From Caprella mutica (Eukaryota; Arthropoda; Malacostraca; Amphipoda; Caprellidae), in NCBI GenBank assembly GCA_947561585.1, contig CANNZV010000326.1:245710-309709 (forward strand): 64,000 nt of DNA, read 5' to 3'. The notes beneath the pieces were generated by a model that ran no database searches, was not told the DNA's origin, and worked only from the letters and a program-made list of their open reading frames with translations. A program made the position numbers and the translations under genes. This document shows, piece after piece, positions 1-14,200 of the stretch (position 1 is the stretch's first letter; each line of letters opens with the position of its first letter).

Positions 1-2819
1 CATTGGATAGAGGGGAAATCGTAATACAATCAATGAGGTCTCTTGCTATCCCATAATCAACTTCAAATGGCTCAAGGATAGAATAGTTTCGAGCATTTCA
101 TAAACATAAATTCCATCTTTTTATGTATATTGGGCGCGTACGTGGCAGCTCTCGGTCCTGGTAGAAGCTCAACAAGAGTGTTGCAGCAACAAAAAAACTG
201 GTGGAAATCAATGAATAGTATAGGGCAGGGGATGGATACAAATTATCCTGAACAGAATTTGGGTTCCAAGAGTGGCTTATTCATTTACTTATATTTCTAG
301 CAATTTACGTTAGTTAATCTAATTTTGAACGAACTAAAACTGTATTTTCTGCGGTAACTTCCTGAAATTACAAACAATTCAATCTGTTATTAAGAATAAA
401 TTCAATATTATATAATGCGGATTTTGAAAATAATTCATTTTATCCTTTAAAAATTGACATTGGTTATAAAAGTGAAGAAAATTATATGCTACTGTATCCA
501 AGGCAGTCATTTTTAATCCATTGTCATCTTTTTTATTCTGTCAATGAAACAATCTCTTTCCTTGATTATAAAGTATTATATAGCGAGACATTATATTGAA
601 ACAAAATGGACTGTCATAAAATGGCCATCAGTTTATAATCAGTTTTTTATAGTGAACTCGTTGTATTTCATTAAAGTTACTCTTTAATTTAGTCCTGCAT
701 AGAGAACCATCTCGAGTCATCGAGCCCTGAGAAATAAAGTAACCTGTATGATGATATATTTTCTTTTAAAGAAAATAATTTGTGAATTCTGCTATAAAAT
801 ATCTCAAGACTCCTTTATAATGAAATAAACTCCATATAGTGAGCTAGTTGTAGTCATTATAAATAAGTTTCACTGTAATGTTATCATACCCCTTACAATG
901 TCGAAAATCTTGCATCAACTGATAGTACTCCGATGTTCTAAAAATATTCCAAAAGGTTCTAGCTTAATATATCGTGTAGTCTTTCGATAATAACTAGTTT
1001 TGATTAAGAGATAGAATCTTGCTGAACGTTTGTATATTCTTTGTAAGCATATATTATGTTGTTTGGACATGATAAATTTTAAGAAATTATATGTCGAATT
1101 ACTCAGGTCAACTCTACACAAAATTTGATTCAATTATCTTACAACACTTTACACCAGTATGGTTTCAAGTTAAACCACTCTACATCAAAATCTCTAAATC
1201 ACCATCAAAATAGTATTAAAAAAAATACAAATTATTTACAGTGTACACCAATTCACGCTCATTACACTATACAATCATTGACAAAATAACATAATCTAAT
1301 ATGATTAATCTTACTTCAGAGCAACATTAATCTCTCACGTATGATGAAAACTCAATATAAACTCATTTTCATAAGACTTCTCTCAATTTATATACACTAA
1401 AAATAATTCGAAACGGATGTGATAACGACATGGCATTAAAGCAACAGTGTAATGATAAAAACAGTAAATATAAAAACAGAGTGGTTCTCTGATCGTACTG
1501 CTCGCATTTACTTCTTTAACGTACAGATAAGTCCAACTGACAAAATAACATTGCTTTAAAAAAAGAACTGGTTACTAAGTTCTTCAAACCCATACTCTGG
1601 TACAGTCACACAGTTTTGTTAGCTGATATCAACAGAATCTGCAATTCATACACGTGCGTGTCCTTTTGCACGTACGTTTCCATTTATTTGTATAACGCCA
1701 AGATGCGAGATGCAGTCGTCCCCAAGGACACATATTCAGCTTCTAATTTCCGATTCGCTACTGAGTATAAAACTTAACACTTAATACACATCACGCCAGA
1801 AACACACTGCGAGCAAATCTTTACCTCATTTTTGGACACATTACTAACACATAATTATGCTTAGACATACAAAACTCATTCACACACACACATCTCTTTC
1901 ATTGTTCCGAACTAACTCTACTTAGTACCTGACCTGCAGAAACCAGTCCCATTCCCGAACAGAGTTAGGTTGTGTAAAAGTGTGATGTTTTTTATCGCCC
2001 TTCTCTCCATTTGTGCATACATAGGATTGAGAGTTTCAGCTATTATAAATAAATCCACAAACTGAAACATCTTTGAAGCACTAATCCACACTTTTAATGT
2101 GAGGTTTCGTTAAACTTCAAGAGTGAACGTATTTGACACAACTAACAATCAGAAAAGTGGCAGGGAATTGAAATGCATTAATTAGAACAATATTTCTTAT
2201 TATAAATCAATAAACAGAGTAACTGCTCTTATCAATAATTATTTTAAACGCAATAATCAAATTTAACAATTAGAAAAATCAATACACCGGCGTAGAAATG
2301 CCTGTACGGAAAAGACGAACGTTATTTCGAACAACTTGTGTAAATTAAATATTCAATGTCATATTATTCTTTATTGCTTACCGAGATACAAATTGTGCGT
2401 GGTTCATTACTTTTCACATCATACATATCGGCTCCTTGCTCAGCTCCTGTCGTAGTTGGTAATGCAATGAAGGATTAAAACTATTTCAATGTCGCCACTT
2501 AAAACTCTTTTCCTATCATGATTTCAAAGTCATGAAATATAAATCTGCTATTCATTTACACCTCCGGTAAAACTTATTGAAGAGTATAAATCAATAGATC
2601 TACTTTTGGAGAAATAAAATAGCATGTGATCACCGAGTTACTGTACATACTTAACCTATAAAAATCATTATTTTCATTGTGATATATTCAAACTCAATAA
2701 GTAAACAAAATTCAGTAGGAGATTTTTGAAAATGCACTTAATATTTCATAAAGAATGTTTTTCGTCTGTTTCAGTCAGCTTTTCACTGAAAAACGTGGCA
2801 AATTATTTGCTACAATATA
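1..2819. other. AT-rich non-coding DNA upstream of the CHH gene
   Basis: I see no supportable coding region. The only long frame (915-1133, - strand) is low-complexity and has no splice or family context. A less AT-rich patch at about 1640-1760 contains CACGTG-like palindromes and precedes a TATA-like box at 1766. It could hold the CHH promoter or a 5' non-coding exon, but nothing proves it. Confidence 0.5.
1766..1772 (+). promoter_or_regulatory. Candidate TATA box (TATAAAA), possible CHH promoter
   Basis: TATAAAA lies just after the less AT-rich patch at 1640-1760. A TCA at 1791-1793, about 27 bases downstream, could serve as an initiator. The ATG exon of the CHH gene is preceded by a 3' splice-site-like sequence at 5155, so an upstream 5' non-coding exon is expected. 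TATAAAA is common by chance in DNA this AT-rich, so this is only a candidate. Confidence 0.15.
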
Positions 2820-3604
2820 CAGGGTGTTCCAGAAAAAAGTGTACCCAGCTTTAAATTAGTAATAATTTTGTGTGGAGAAATGGATTAAATATTTCAAAAT
2901 TTTCAATCAATAGAATTATTAAACATGGCCTACTATGCCACCCATAAAAATGATAGTCAGACATCAACTTCTTGAAACAGATTTTTGACGCCATAGAAAC
3001 TTTGTCAACTGGTTCTTGCAAAGACATGTTTGTTATGTGTAAGATATTATCATGAGGGACGAAGTTGTATTTAATATGAATGAATAAGTAATTAATCAGA
3101 ACATTCGGCAATTTGGTCATCAAAATGTCCATCCTAATTATAGCTTTGACGACTTCATCACTGTGGAAATTAAAACCATCACTCTAACTTTCATTTTGTA
3201 AGGGTGGACTGAACGAACCTTGTTAAAATTTAAACTTGTGTCTTCCTTTTTGTACTTAAACACATTTCTCCATATCCTCAATAGTTTAATAAAAGAAATA
3301 GTTATTTGAATGATTTTAAAACCTGAAAATAAATTTATTTTATCAATGGGGGTATTGCTTAATAAATATAATTGTTATGTTTGAAATTTCTTCATAGTTT
3401 GTTTGCTGACCATTCACGCAGGAAAATTTTCATCACCCATCAACAAAATAGTTGTAATATTCACAACAATGGATAAAACTTTATGCAAATTTAACTGTGG
3501 ATGGAGAAGAGCTCAACAAACAAAATAATCCTTGAAAAAATCTGTACCTTTAATAGTTTTTGAAATATACTAATTAATTACTACACTTTTTCTGGGACAC
3601 CCTG
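2820..3604. mobile_element. Mariner-like MITE with CAGGGTGTYCC terminal inverted repeats
   Basis: The left end CAGGGTGTTCCAGAAAAA is mirrored at the right end as the reverse complement of CAGGGTGTCCCAGAAAAA. Both ends are flanked by TA, the target duplication of Tc1/mariner elements. The 785-bp interior has no transposase-like frame, so this is a non-autonomous copy. CAGGGTG-type termini and TA duplications are established for Tc1/mariner; membership of a particular clade is not shown. Confidence 0.75.
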
Positions 3605-5155
3605 TAGATTGATGCTTACAATTTTTTTTTTCAAGTAAACTGTTTATCATCTTTAAAAATATCTATTTGCAGAATGGCCAATAAGTTCCATAAGAGATCG
3701 ACTAAGGTGACAAAATATTTTGCATTGCTTTTACAGAGTGTAGCGATTCAGTGCCATGATTAAAGACACCTCTACGCACATTGAGTATTAATTTGATTGG
3801 AGATACCCTCAAAATGATGTATAAATAATTCCCTCTGGTAATCGAATTGGGTTTTAATTTAATCTGGAAGTATTACCTCCCAAATATTACACCACCTCCG
3901 TTCTATTGGCATCTGATATAAAAATCCATCCATTCTCCAAAACAACAAGCTCATCTAGATTAAATCCCGTCACGTCAGTAAAAAAAAACATCTTCATATC
4001 TGTCTACATATACTTTTTAGAGCATTCAAGTCGTCGTACCTAAAGTCGTGAAGTAAAAGAAGGCTGTTCATAAAGACACATTTAAATGAACTTCAGCACT
4101 TTGTTTTCACCCAGAAATAAGTTGAATATGCCCATTGTCCATCCCTCCCTGATGTAACGTATCATTTATCTCGCGATTCAAATTACTTCTCTAAGTTCAT
4201 ATAATTTGTAGAGAGACAAGTCTGCAATCGAAACCTAGCTTTGGTTTCGGCTATTAATTCAATCTGATTTTATTCTAGAAGCAAGGAAGACCATCTAGTC
4301 AATACTTTTTAATGCAGAGATAACTCCAACATTCACATGTTGTTCATTACTAGTTTAACAAGTGCCGTAATCAATAGTTGTTATTCGAACATATTGGGTA
4401 TAGTTTCGTGATTTGAGTTTATATTCACTCTACTTTAGAGAAAAAGTAATCGCTGTGAAATAAATTTTGTAGGTTAACTTGGTCGGATACTGTCATCATT
4501 ATTTATTTAAGAATTATAACTAATTACATGTGGTTTCTACGTTGTACACTTCATAGTTCACATGTTTAGAGATAAATTAAAAGAAAATTATTTTTTTATT
4601 TCTGATAAAGAACATACATATATAAATAGAGTAAGCGAAGAAGTTTCACACTTTATTGAATATAATAATAATCTCTAATTCAACTTCAAGAACTTTAAAA
4701 ATGTGTGGAGTGATCTCTAACATTTAAACCACATACACTAACTTCTGTATGTCTTACTAGATGGCATTCACACTGCTCTATGGCTGCAGTAACCCCTCTC
4801 TCAGAATTGCATATTAGGATCTTTCCATAAAATTGACTGGTTCTTTTTACTGTGTGGGCTGGAATCAAATTCTGTTGTCTCTCCTTACAAACATCCTTGA
4901 CCTTCTTCCTAAGGAAAATGTATCCTGCAATTGCGTACATTAGACTGCTATATTAACATTTTCTTGGTCTGAAAGAGATGCAGTAATAATACGTTGCTTC
5001 ACTGAATACAGGTAGAGGACTGTGATTTTTGTTGGCACATTCGGTATTTTGGTGTGGTTTTCAAAGAGATGATCCAGATATCATTACTTCTATTAATTGA
5101 GGATTCTATTAAAAACAAAATATACTGATATATTTTGTGATGCTTGTGTCCACAG
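3605..5155. other. AT-rich DNA upstream of the first recognised CHH exon
   Basis: No convincing gene. A - strand frame at 4695-4940 (81 codons) has no recognisable motif. If the acceptor at 5155 is used, this stretch is intron between an unseen 5' non-coding exon and the signal-peptide exon. Confidence 0.4.
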
Positions 5156-5255
5156 ACAGTGAAGCTCCACGTGATGTTCACACTGCACTGCTCTTCCTTG
5201 CTCCTTGTCATAGCGTTTGCCCAGCCAATAGTCAGAGCAGCTCCGGAAGCATCTG
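5156..5255 (+). CDS. CHH: CHH exon with start codon and signal peptide (CDS 5174-5255)
   Basis: The start ATG at 5174 opens a typical signal peptide: MFTLHCSS, a hydrophobic core LLLVIAFA, then QPIVRA with a likely cut before APEAS (V at -3, A at -1). The exon ends at 5255 with the donor GTGAGT at 5256, one base into a codon. A 3' splice-site-like TGTCCACAG ends at 5155, with a second AG at 5159, so the 18 bases before the ATG look like spliced 5' UTR. The frame stays open past the donor, but that extension has no family similarity. The pairing with the exon at 23355 rests on matching phase and on the known place of an intron near the signal-peptide end in CHH genes. Confidence 0.85.
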
Positions 5256-8200
5256 GTGAGTACAAAAATAAGACATCAGTTAAATCAGTTAATAGACATG
5301 GCTCAGATAAAGAGTATTTGCAAAGTGACATTATTGTTATTAATATTATAGTTTTTACATTTTTTTACAGTCTCCTACAATATATATTTTTAGAGTCTGT
5401 TACCAACTTAATTTAATATTTTTAAAGAAATTGTGTATTTCAGATCCACTATTAATTGATAATATTATCCTCAAAATCAAATTTATTATAGATAAAATAA
5501 CTTAGTTCTTATATAAGGGCTCATTTCGGGCATGTAATATACTAATTTACTAAATCATTATCTATAATATTTCCCTAAAAATTCACATCAATATTCAATT
5601 ATATATGAACAATTTAATGGTATACAAAATGTGAGTACTAGATCATTAGAACACATTATCAATGCACATTGACAAATTACATAAATATAAGTATATTCAT
5701 ATGTACAATGAATATATAACCCAATTTATTCTTCTAAATCTAAAGCATCATCTCCGTCAGGGGTTCACTCCAACTCCGGAGTCAATTCTCCCCCAGGCTA
5801 TTCTTTCCGCAAGTCTACTCAGGGATTGAATTAGACCCTCACAACCTGCTCCTAATGCAACTAAATTTATCTTTATCCTCCAATGCCCGATGGATTCTGT
5901 GGTTAACTAACCTCCCTCCCTTACACCAAACCTCTTTTCGACAACACACATACCTACGCACAAAATCTTCCATTGCTTTTCTATCAGCCACCAATTGTTT
6001 ACCACCCATCAAGTTCTCTCCTGCATTCTTCGGCATTTTCCTCAAACACAACTAATTCAACTATCCAATAACTTCACCATTAGCCCCTCTTCTCAGTTTT
6101 GCATTCCTATTTCTTATCATTCCACCATTCCCTTTCTATCATTCTCCTAAAAATCTTCAGCTCTATTCAATCCTCTTTTAATTTTTTTAGCCACCATTAA
6201 CTTCTCTTTCGCTCTTGTCCAAGCACATAGCATACTTTTTCTAGATCTCCTTCTCAGTAACATTCTTTCCGTCACCCTCGTTTTTTTTACATTCAATGTC
6301 TCAATATCCTCAGTTCCCCCTCTCTACACAATTCCCATGGTTGGTCCACTCTACCTCTGCTTACTCCAAAAGCCGCTTTTGCTGTCCATACCATTACCTC
6401 ATCCATATCACTCCAGCACATCCTAATCCCTGAGAACATTGAAACTACTCTTAGTTTCTAACTTATATTCATTGGTATTCTCCTCTTCCTTTGATAGTTC
6501 CTATTTTTTCCATCCACCTACAAAATTTCACTCATATTTGTTCTTACTTGCCCCCATTTAAATTCATATTTTCAACGGTTTGTGGTTGGAACGATTCTTC
6601 TTTCAGCACAACACACCCCATAAGCGGTTGGATCCAAAAGCATTGTGGCACCTCATCTGGAGCCGGACCATATTGGTCACAGACAACAGTCTTCCACCTC
6701 CTCACCACAGGAACATCCTCCACCGCCCCTAACTCAACACCGCACCTCCTAGCGTGTCTAGCATAATTCCCCTTGCTACTCCAAATCTCCCATTTCCGAT
6801 TCTGCCTTCCCCCATCCTCCATTGCTCTCTCTCTCTCTCTCTTCGCAAATCTGTTCGTGGTTTAGTTTAGTTAACGCCGTCTCTAGCCCGACCCTTACCT
6901 GCTATAATTAAACTTTACCTGTCATCTGCTTTCCCATGAATCCTCTTCTGATTGATTGTTAATCCCCCTTAAACCTAAACTCCCACCTACACTCCTCATA
7001 CCTACATACTAAATCTAATTCAACCGTCCTCTGTCTCCAATCTAACCGCTCTATTTTCCCGTTCCTGTCTTACTCGTGTCCTCTCTTTCGTTCCCATTCA
7101 TCCATATGATTCATCCTCACATTGACTATTCTATTTCATTCATCTCTATCAGCCGTCAAGCTTACTATATCAGTCTAATCCACTCATACATCAATCAACA
7201 CTCTCTTCCACTATAACAGTCATCCTCTTCATTCCAGGCACCTTACCCTCACTCTCAAGCCTCCCATGCCACACTTGCACTGACACTTCCACCACACTTT
7301 CTTTGTCCATTCGCATCACAAGACCAATCCTATCTAGCACACGCTTCTTAATCTTCCAACTCAGTGACTTCACTCCTAACCTCGCTCTCACATCCTGCAT
7401 ATTCACACCTCCACGGTTGCCCCTCCCTATTGCTCCACACATATCTATAACACTTATCCAGCCACTGTTGCATCTTCTTCACTTCCCTTTTATACCACTC
7501 TCTCACTGCACAATCAAAAAACAAAAGCACTTTCTACACACATCTCAATCACTCTCGCTTGCCATCTCTTAAACAGCAATGATCCTTTCAGCCTCTCTTT
7601 CACTCTCAAACACACCACTCGCTCTCCTTATCCTATTCCTCAAATCACTCTCAGGTGCAACCCAACTTCCCAGCATCCATACCTCACCTCCATCAACCGT
7701 TCCAAACACCAGCTCTTCTTCTTTCTCCTCATTATTTGCTTCCTCCCACCTCGACATCACTTCTTTTACCACCTCACTACCTCTTCATTCTCACCTTCTT
7801 TCCCACTATTGTCGTATCATCCGCAAACAAACATATACTACCAATTACAAACTCTTGCAGCCGAATCACCTATCGTCCACTTTCACACTACTATCACTCA
7901 TTCATTCGCACTCCTCTCACGCTCAGCCTACCTCATCACCGCCTGATGAAAAATATTGAAAAAGGCCGGTGATGTAGTGCAGCCCTCTCGTAAACCTCTC
8001 GCTGGCATCCACACATCACTCTTACCCTCCCTACTTCTCACTCTGTACTCCGTCGTCTCATGCAAATCTCCCTGTCTCAATACACTTCCCTTCCACTCCA
8101 TACCTCTCAAGGAACTACCGCAACCCTGGCTTACTCACACTCGGATACGCCTTCCTCAAATATAATTATATCGCAACTGGCCTTTCAACATCATTCATTT

Positions 8201-11200
8201 CCATTCACATTCATTCTCCTTTCATATTTACAAACATCGTCGTTCAATCTCACCATTACTTGCATTAGGTCTGCTGTTGACTTTATTCTCCTAAAACCCG
8301 TCTGATTCTCATCCAACACGCCTACTTACTCAGCCCATCATCTCATTCTTTTCACTATCACTCTCGCTAACACTATCACTATCAATATCGTACCACCTCC
8401 CGTATCCCATATGCAACTGGGTTCCTCTCTTTTCATGTTTACTAGAAATATTTTCCCACACTAACCTCTTTTCCCCACACCAATCAACTAAATCCTTACC
8501 TGCCTCATTCATCCTTCCCACCCCGTGTCTCCCACATATGCCCTGCATATCATTTCTCCTACATACAAAAGAATTAAAATCTCCTCCTATTATTAACCTA
8601 TGCATATATCTTATAGCTAGCTGGTTCCCTAAGTCCCTCCTAATTGTTCCATCTCTTCCCAGTCACTTTCCCATAGAGGCTGTCATATCGCCACCAACCT
8701 CATCCCACCTAGTACTACCATCTCTGCTGCCCTTCGTCTATCCTTTTCACCAACGTTCTTTCTCTAAGCAATATCCCTGCATAAAGCCTATCTCTATTCC
8801 TCTCCCTTAATGATTGTCCCTGATCATTCCAGGTGACTATCTCTATTTCCTCCTCGTCTCTCCCTACCCTGCGTATCCTGTGCCTCCTATTTCTATGTCT
8901 ATTAAGTAACCTATAGTCCTACTTTGTTCTATGCTCACTCCTTTTCTACCTCTATTCCTTCCCGAACCCAGATTTGGTTTGACTGTGAGGCGGATATCCG
9001 CCGTTCGCTGCCTCAAGCCTGACTTCCATTGGATGGGTGCCAACCTTCCTTGAACCCCAAAGGCGGCTTACCCTAATTTTGTTTTTGTTATCTCTTCGAT
9101 GTGAAATTGGTGGCTAACTGAGCCCATTCTATTACCCCAAGGGCGGGTCAGAATTACCCTAATCCCTTCACTCGTACATTCATTTTTTTCATCACTATCC
9201 ATCTAAGCAATATCCCTGTCATCCTAGAATGCACCAACGCTATCCACAACGTTATTTTTTCCGTATCTTTACCAGTTCCGTTTGTCCATTCGGATTGAAT
9301 AGCTGATTATGAACTATTGTCATTTGGTACATCATTCCCGACCTCCATTGAATGGGTGCCATCCTGTCTTGGACCTCGGAGTCACCCATACGTTTATGTT
9401 GTTTCTTGAGGTAACGATGGTGGCTGACCAATGCCCCATCCGTTATCTAAAGGGGATGACCAGAACTAACGTACTTAAAGACTACTCCTACCTCTCCTTG
9501 AGCGCTTTCAAGGTTGAAATCTCGCATGCTGTCCCCTCGCGTCGTCTTGGAGGCTCTCCACCACACAACACGGCGCTAAATTCAAATCCAAACAGATGAC
9601 ACTTTCATTGCTGTCTGGTTCCTCTCCTTTGTCCCAAACCCGGCATCTCTCCTGATACCTGACTATGTTGGCATAAAACAGCGACAGATCACAGACACTG
9701 GATTCTGCCTCCTTCTCATGACTCCATCTACGGCTTCCACCACCATCATCAACCCCATCGTCCCCTCTCCACCCCTCGCCCCCCACACTCACTTACATGC
9801 CTATCCGTATTGCTCCTATTTACCTATGTCCCACATTTCCCACTTATTCACCCACTAACTCCCATACCAGACACACCTCGCCCCCTCCCGCACAACTAAA
9901 CTCGTGGTCTTACTAGTCCAATTCCGTTTTCAATAATTCCCCGCACCTCCTACACCCAGACGTCACCCTACCTGCCGCTGTCCTATCATGCATTCTCTTC
10001 TGGTGAACCGTTAACCCCAACTTTGATTTACATATCTTCCCACATTTCTCATAACTACATATTAGATCTATTTCCCCTTGCCTTTATTCCTACAAAAAAA
10101 AACTCCTTTAAATATGTCCCCATACATGCCCAAAACCTCCCATATTTCATTTTCGTTGAACAATTTTTCCAAATTCGTACTGTCAATCACTACTTCTTAC
10201 GACACTTCTTCTGGTGTTCTTCTTTTCCTCACACACTTTTCCTATACCTTCAGCCTCTCATACCAACTTAGAACCAAAGCTTTCAATTGCCTATCATTGC
10301 CCATTCGCATTACATGCCTCATTATCTCATTCACCATTTTCTCTACCATCCATGCCACCGATTTCACACTTAATCTACCTACAAAGGTTGGTCTCCCCTA
10401 ACTCTTATCCTTCCAGTTTTGAATTCTTTTCGCGGCCCTCTTATACCACGTTCGCAATTGACAATTAATCGACATAGCTCTTTCTACACATTCGTGAAAC
10501 TTTCAGTTGTCCTTTCACTTTCCGCTATCAATCATTCATTCTATTAATCCTATTCATAACATCCGCATTCGGTCCTATTCAATACCTAGCATCCAAATCT
10601 CTTCCACTTTTCCGGGTCTAGAAAATTTTACCGAAAGCTATTGATCGAATTGAGAATTAATCGAACGGATAATATATAGACTGGAAGTTTGGTCGAATGG
10701 AAAATTGTTCAAGCATAAAATTGGTCGAATAGATTAAAGAATTGATTGAAAGGAAAATTGATCGATTTCAGGTTTATCAGCTACTTAACACAATGGGAAG
10801 ATAGATACATATATGGTGGATGAAAATATAATACAAAAAATGATCTGAGCTCTTTTGAATTATTCCTTCTTGAGCCTTCCTGTAAAATATGTGCACACTG
10901 CACAGTCCAGTTTAATGTAAGTTACCATTAAACTGAGTATTAAACCGTGAACGATAATTTGACCCTCAGTATTTTTTGACTTCCTGTATTTTGACCCTCT
11001 GGTAATTTGACCACCTTGTGATTTGATCTCCTGGAAATTTGACCAATGGTATTTTGATTAATCTGATATTTTTTATTGAAAATAAAATATAAAGAGGATG
11101 TTCTGCAGTAAAAAGTACATATTTTTACCGTTATTGAAAAGTTCTTATTCATAATCAAAATTTGAAGAGTCCAGATAATTTTTTTTTCAAAGTTAGGCTG

Positions 11201-14200
11201 CGCGCACACCAAAAGCGAGATGGCAAGAGTCACAAGGAGTCACAAGGAAAAGGGATCACACAAAAGACGCCTTGATTGAACTGAGTTGAACTGAGTAAAG
11301 GTGTGATTCCAATGCGGCGGCTGAAGCGGCAAGAGCCATGCGTTTCAAGCCGCTCGTCTCTCGTTTTGGACTGCTATCCGATATATCCCATGTACCCCTT
11401 TCCAATGGAGCTTCTACAGCCGTACGGCCGAAATGGCTCTAGGCAAGAGGCTCAAGCAACTAAGGCTAGAGTCGCCCAAGGAGCAGTCTTTCCGCTGCGG
11501 GTAGTAGTAATTTTTACAGCTCCCTTTAATATTTTGAGGGTAAATATGTGAAGCGTGATAACAGACAAAGTTTGCTGTTAATTAAGGTATCTTTGGTACT
11601 GTTTCCATTCAATATTAATAAATTAATTAATATTAATAAAAAATTAATATTAATAAATTTATTAACATTAATAAATAGATAATTATTATTAAATGAATTA
11701 TTATTAATAATTATACTAATAACAATTAATTAATTAATTAATATTAATAAATGAATTACCTAATATTAATAAATTATTTAATACTTAATAAATAAATTTA
11801 TACAAAATAATTAAATTTATACAAAATAAATAAATTTATACAAAATAAATAAATTTATACAAAATAAATAAATTTATACAAAATAAATAAATTTATACAA
11901 AATAAATAAATTTATACAAAATAAATAAATTTATACAAAATAAATAAATTTATACAATATAAATAAATTTATACAAAATAAATAAATTTATACAAAATAA
12001 ATAAATTTATACAAAATAAATAAATTTATACAAAATAAATAAATTTATACAAAATAAATAAATTTATACAAAATAAATAAATTTATACAAAATAAATAAA
12101 TTTATACAAAATAAATAAATTTATACAAAATAAATAAATTTACACAAAATAAATAAATTAATACTAAAAAAATAATTACAATAATACTAATAAATAAATT
12201 AATACTAATAAATAAATTAATACTAAAAAAATAATTAATTAATACTAAATAAATTACTTAATTCTAATAAAATAATTAGCAATTGAAAAATGTACTTCAA
12301 AGTGTCGGTTGTAGAGCTGCTCCACCTTGTCGAATTCCTATGCGGCGGCTGAAGCGGCTAGAGATGTGCGGCTCGATTCACGCGGCTCTCCTTTTGGACT
12401 GCTATCCGATATATCCCATGTACCCCTTTCCAATGGAGCTTCTACAGCCGTACGGCCGAAGCGGCTCTAGGCAAGAGGCTCGATCTGGTACGACTGTACT
12501 GCTCTTGGAGCTGTCCAGCCGCCACAGTCTTGCGGCTAGTAGTATTTTTTGCAGCTATCTTTTAATATTTTGAAGGCAAATAAGTAAAATGTGATAACTG
12601 ACAAAGTTGGCTGTTGATTGAATATGTGTAGAATGTCATCCATCACACTGCTATTTTCCCTCCATTTTTCTACTATAGTGTATTTTCCCGCTTAAAATAA
12701 CGGTTTTTCAATAGTATAATCCGATAGAAATGTACTTTTCCATTAAAATAAAAAATAAATTATCACCCTATATAGTATATAGTATATATACACAGTGTAT
12801 ATTTGTCTTTTAGTTGCAAGAAAAATGTCACGCTTTAACATTTAATGTATAGAAAATGAATTACATATATGTTTTGAACACAAATATTTTATGACACAAA
12901 ATTTTCTGACACAAATTACATACATTTTTATACAGTAAATTTTTAGATACAGTTTTTAACAAATATTCTTTAACAAAATTAATATTCGTTAACAATTTTT
13001 TAAACATATTTTTTAAATATATTTTTTTATAATTCAAATTTTAAATATATTCTTTAGATATATTTTTTATTTATTTTATATAATATTCTACATACACTTT
13101 TTCAACAAACATTTTTTTAACATAATTATTTTACATAATGTTGTTTTACATATATTGTTCTATGCATAAATTTCTTCACTTACATTTTTTCTAAATAAAT
13201 ATTTTCTTACACATAATTTTTCTACGTACATTTTTTAAAGTATATTTTCTATATATATATATATATTTTTATTGATAATCTATTAATTTGAATGGGAATT
13301 ACACTAGTATCAATATAATCCCGTGTATCAGGTCACATTTTTTTATGTTTAAAATGATAATTATCTAATACTAGTGTAATTGCCATAAAAATAGTGGGTT
13401 ATCAATAGTAAAAAATAAATAAATAAATTGAAAAAAAATTTTACCTAGAATAATTTTGTTAAAAAAATTTTTTGGTAAGAAAGTGTATGTAGAATATTAT
13501 ATAAAATAAAAAAATATATATCTGAAGAATAAATTTAAAAAACAAATATATACCTACTTAAAAAATAAGTTATAAAAATTTGTTAATGAATATTAATTTT
13601 GTTAAGAATATTTGTTAAAAACTGTATCTAAAATATTTCTGTACAAAATGTATGTAATTTTTGTCAAAAAAATCTGTGTCAGAGATTTTTTGTGTTCGAA
13701 ACATATATGTAATTCATTTTCTATACATTAAATGTTAAAGCGTGACATTTTTCTTGCAACCTACCAACAGACAAAGACACACTGTGTATTAGTATATAGG
13801 GTGATTTCTTATATGTGAAACTGTCCGACTTTTCGTAACTCACCCTCTTTATTTCGCATAATTAATAGATTATTATTCACTTACGTCAAAATATTTGAGT
13901 AATTTCTATTTTAAATACAACTTTGAGCTTTCCATAGGCATAAATAATGTATAAGTTTCCTATCATTCATCTTTAAATTCCTATAAAATAAACAAATAAA
14001 TAATCACAAGACGAAAATTATCAGAAAAGAATATTCGTTCTCAATTTTGGTATTTTAATTAATTCTAGAGCGAAAATGATAACCAAAGCAGCGTCATGTT
14101 GGCCATAGTCATGGAAGTGGCCAGAGTGCTAGTCTATTAAATTGACATAGGTGTTACATTCGTTCCACATTTCACCTTAAAAAACAAAAATCTAGACCTC

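Noticed and set aside
7303..8810. Many overlapping + strand open frames rich in Ser, Leu and Pro (for example 7579-7959 and 8060-8305).
   Set aside because: They are the complement of the purine-rich LINE A coding strand. The - strand carries RT and endonuclease motifs, and the + frames have no motif.
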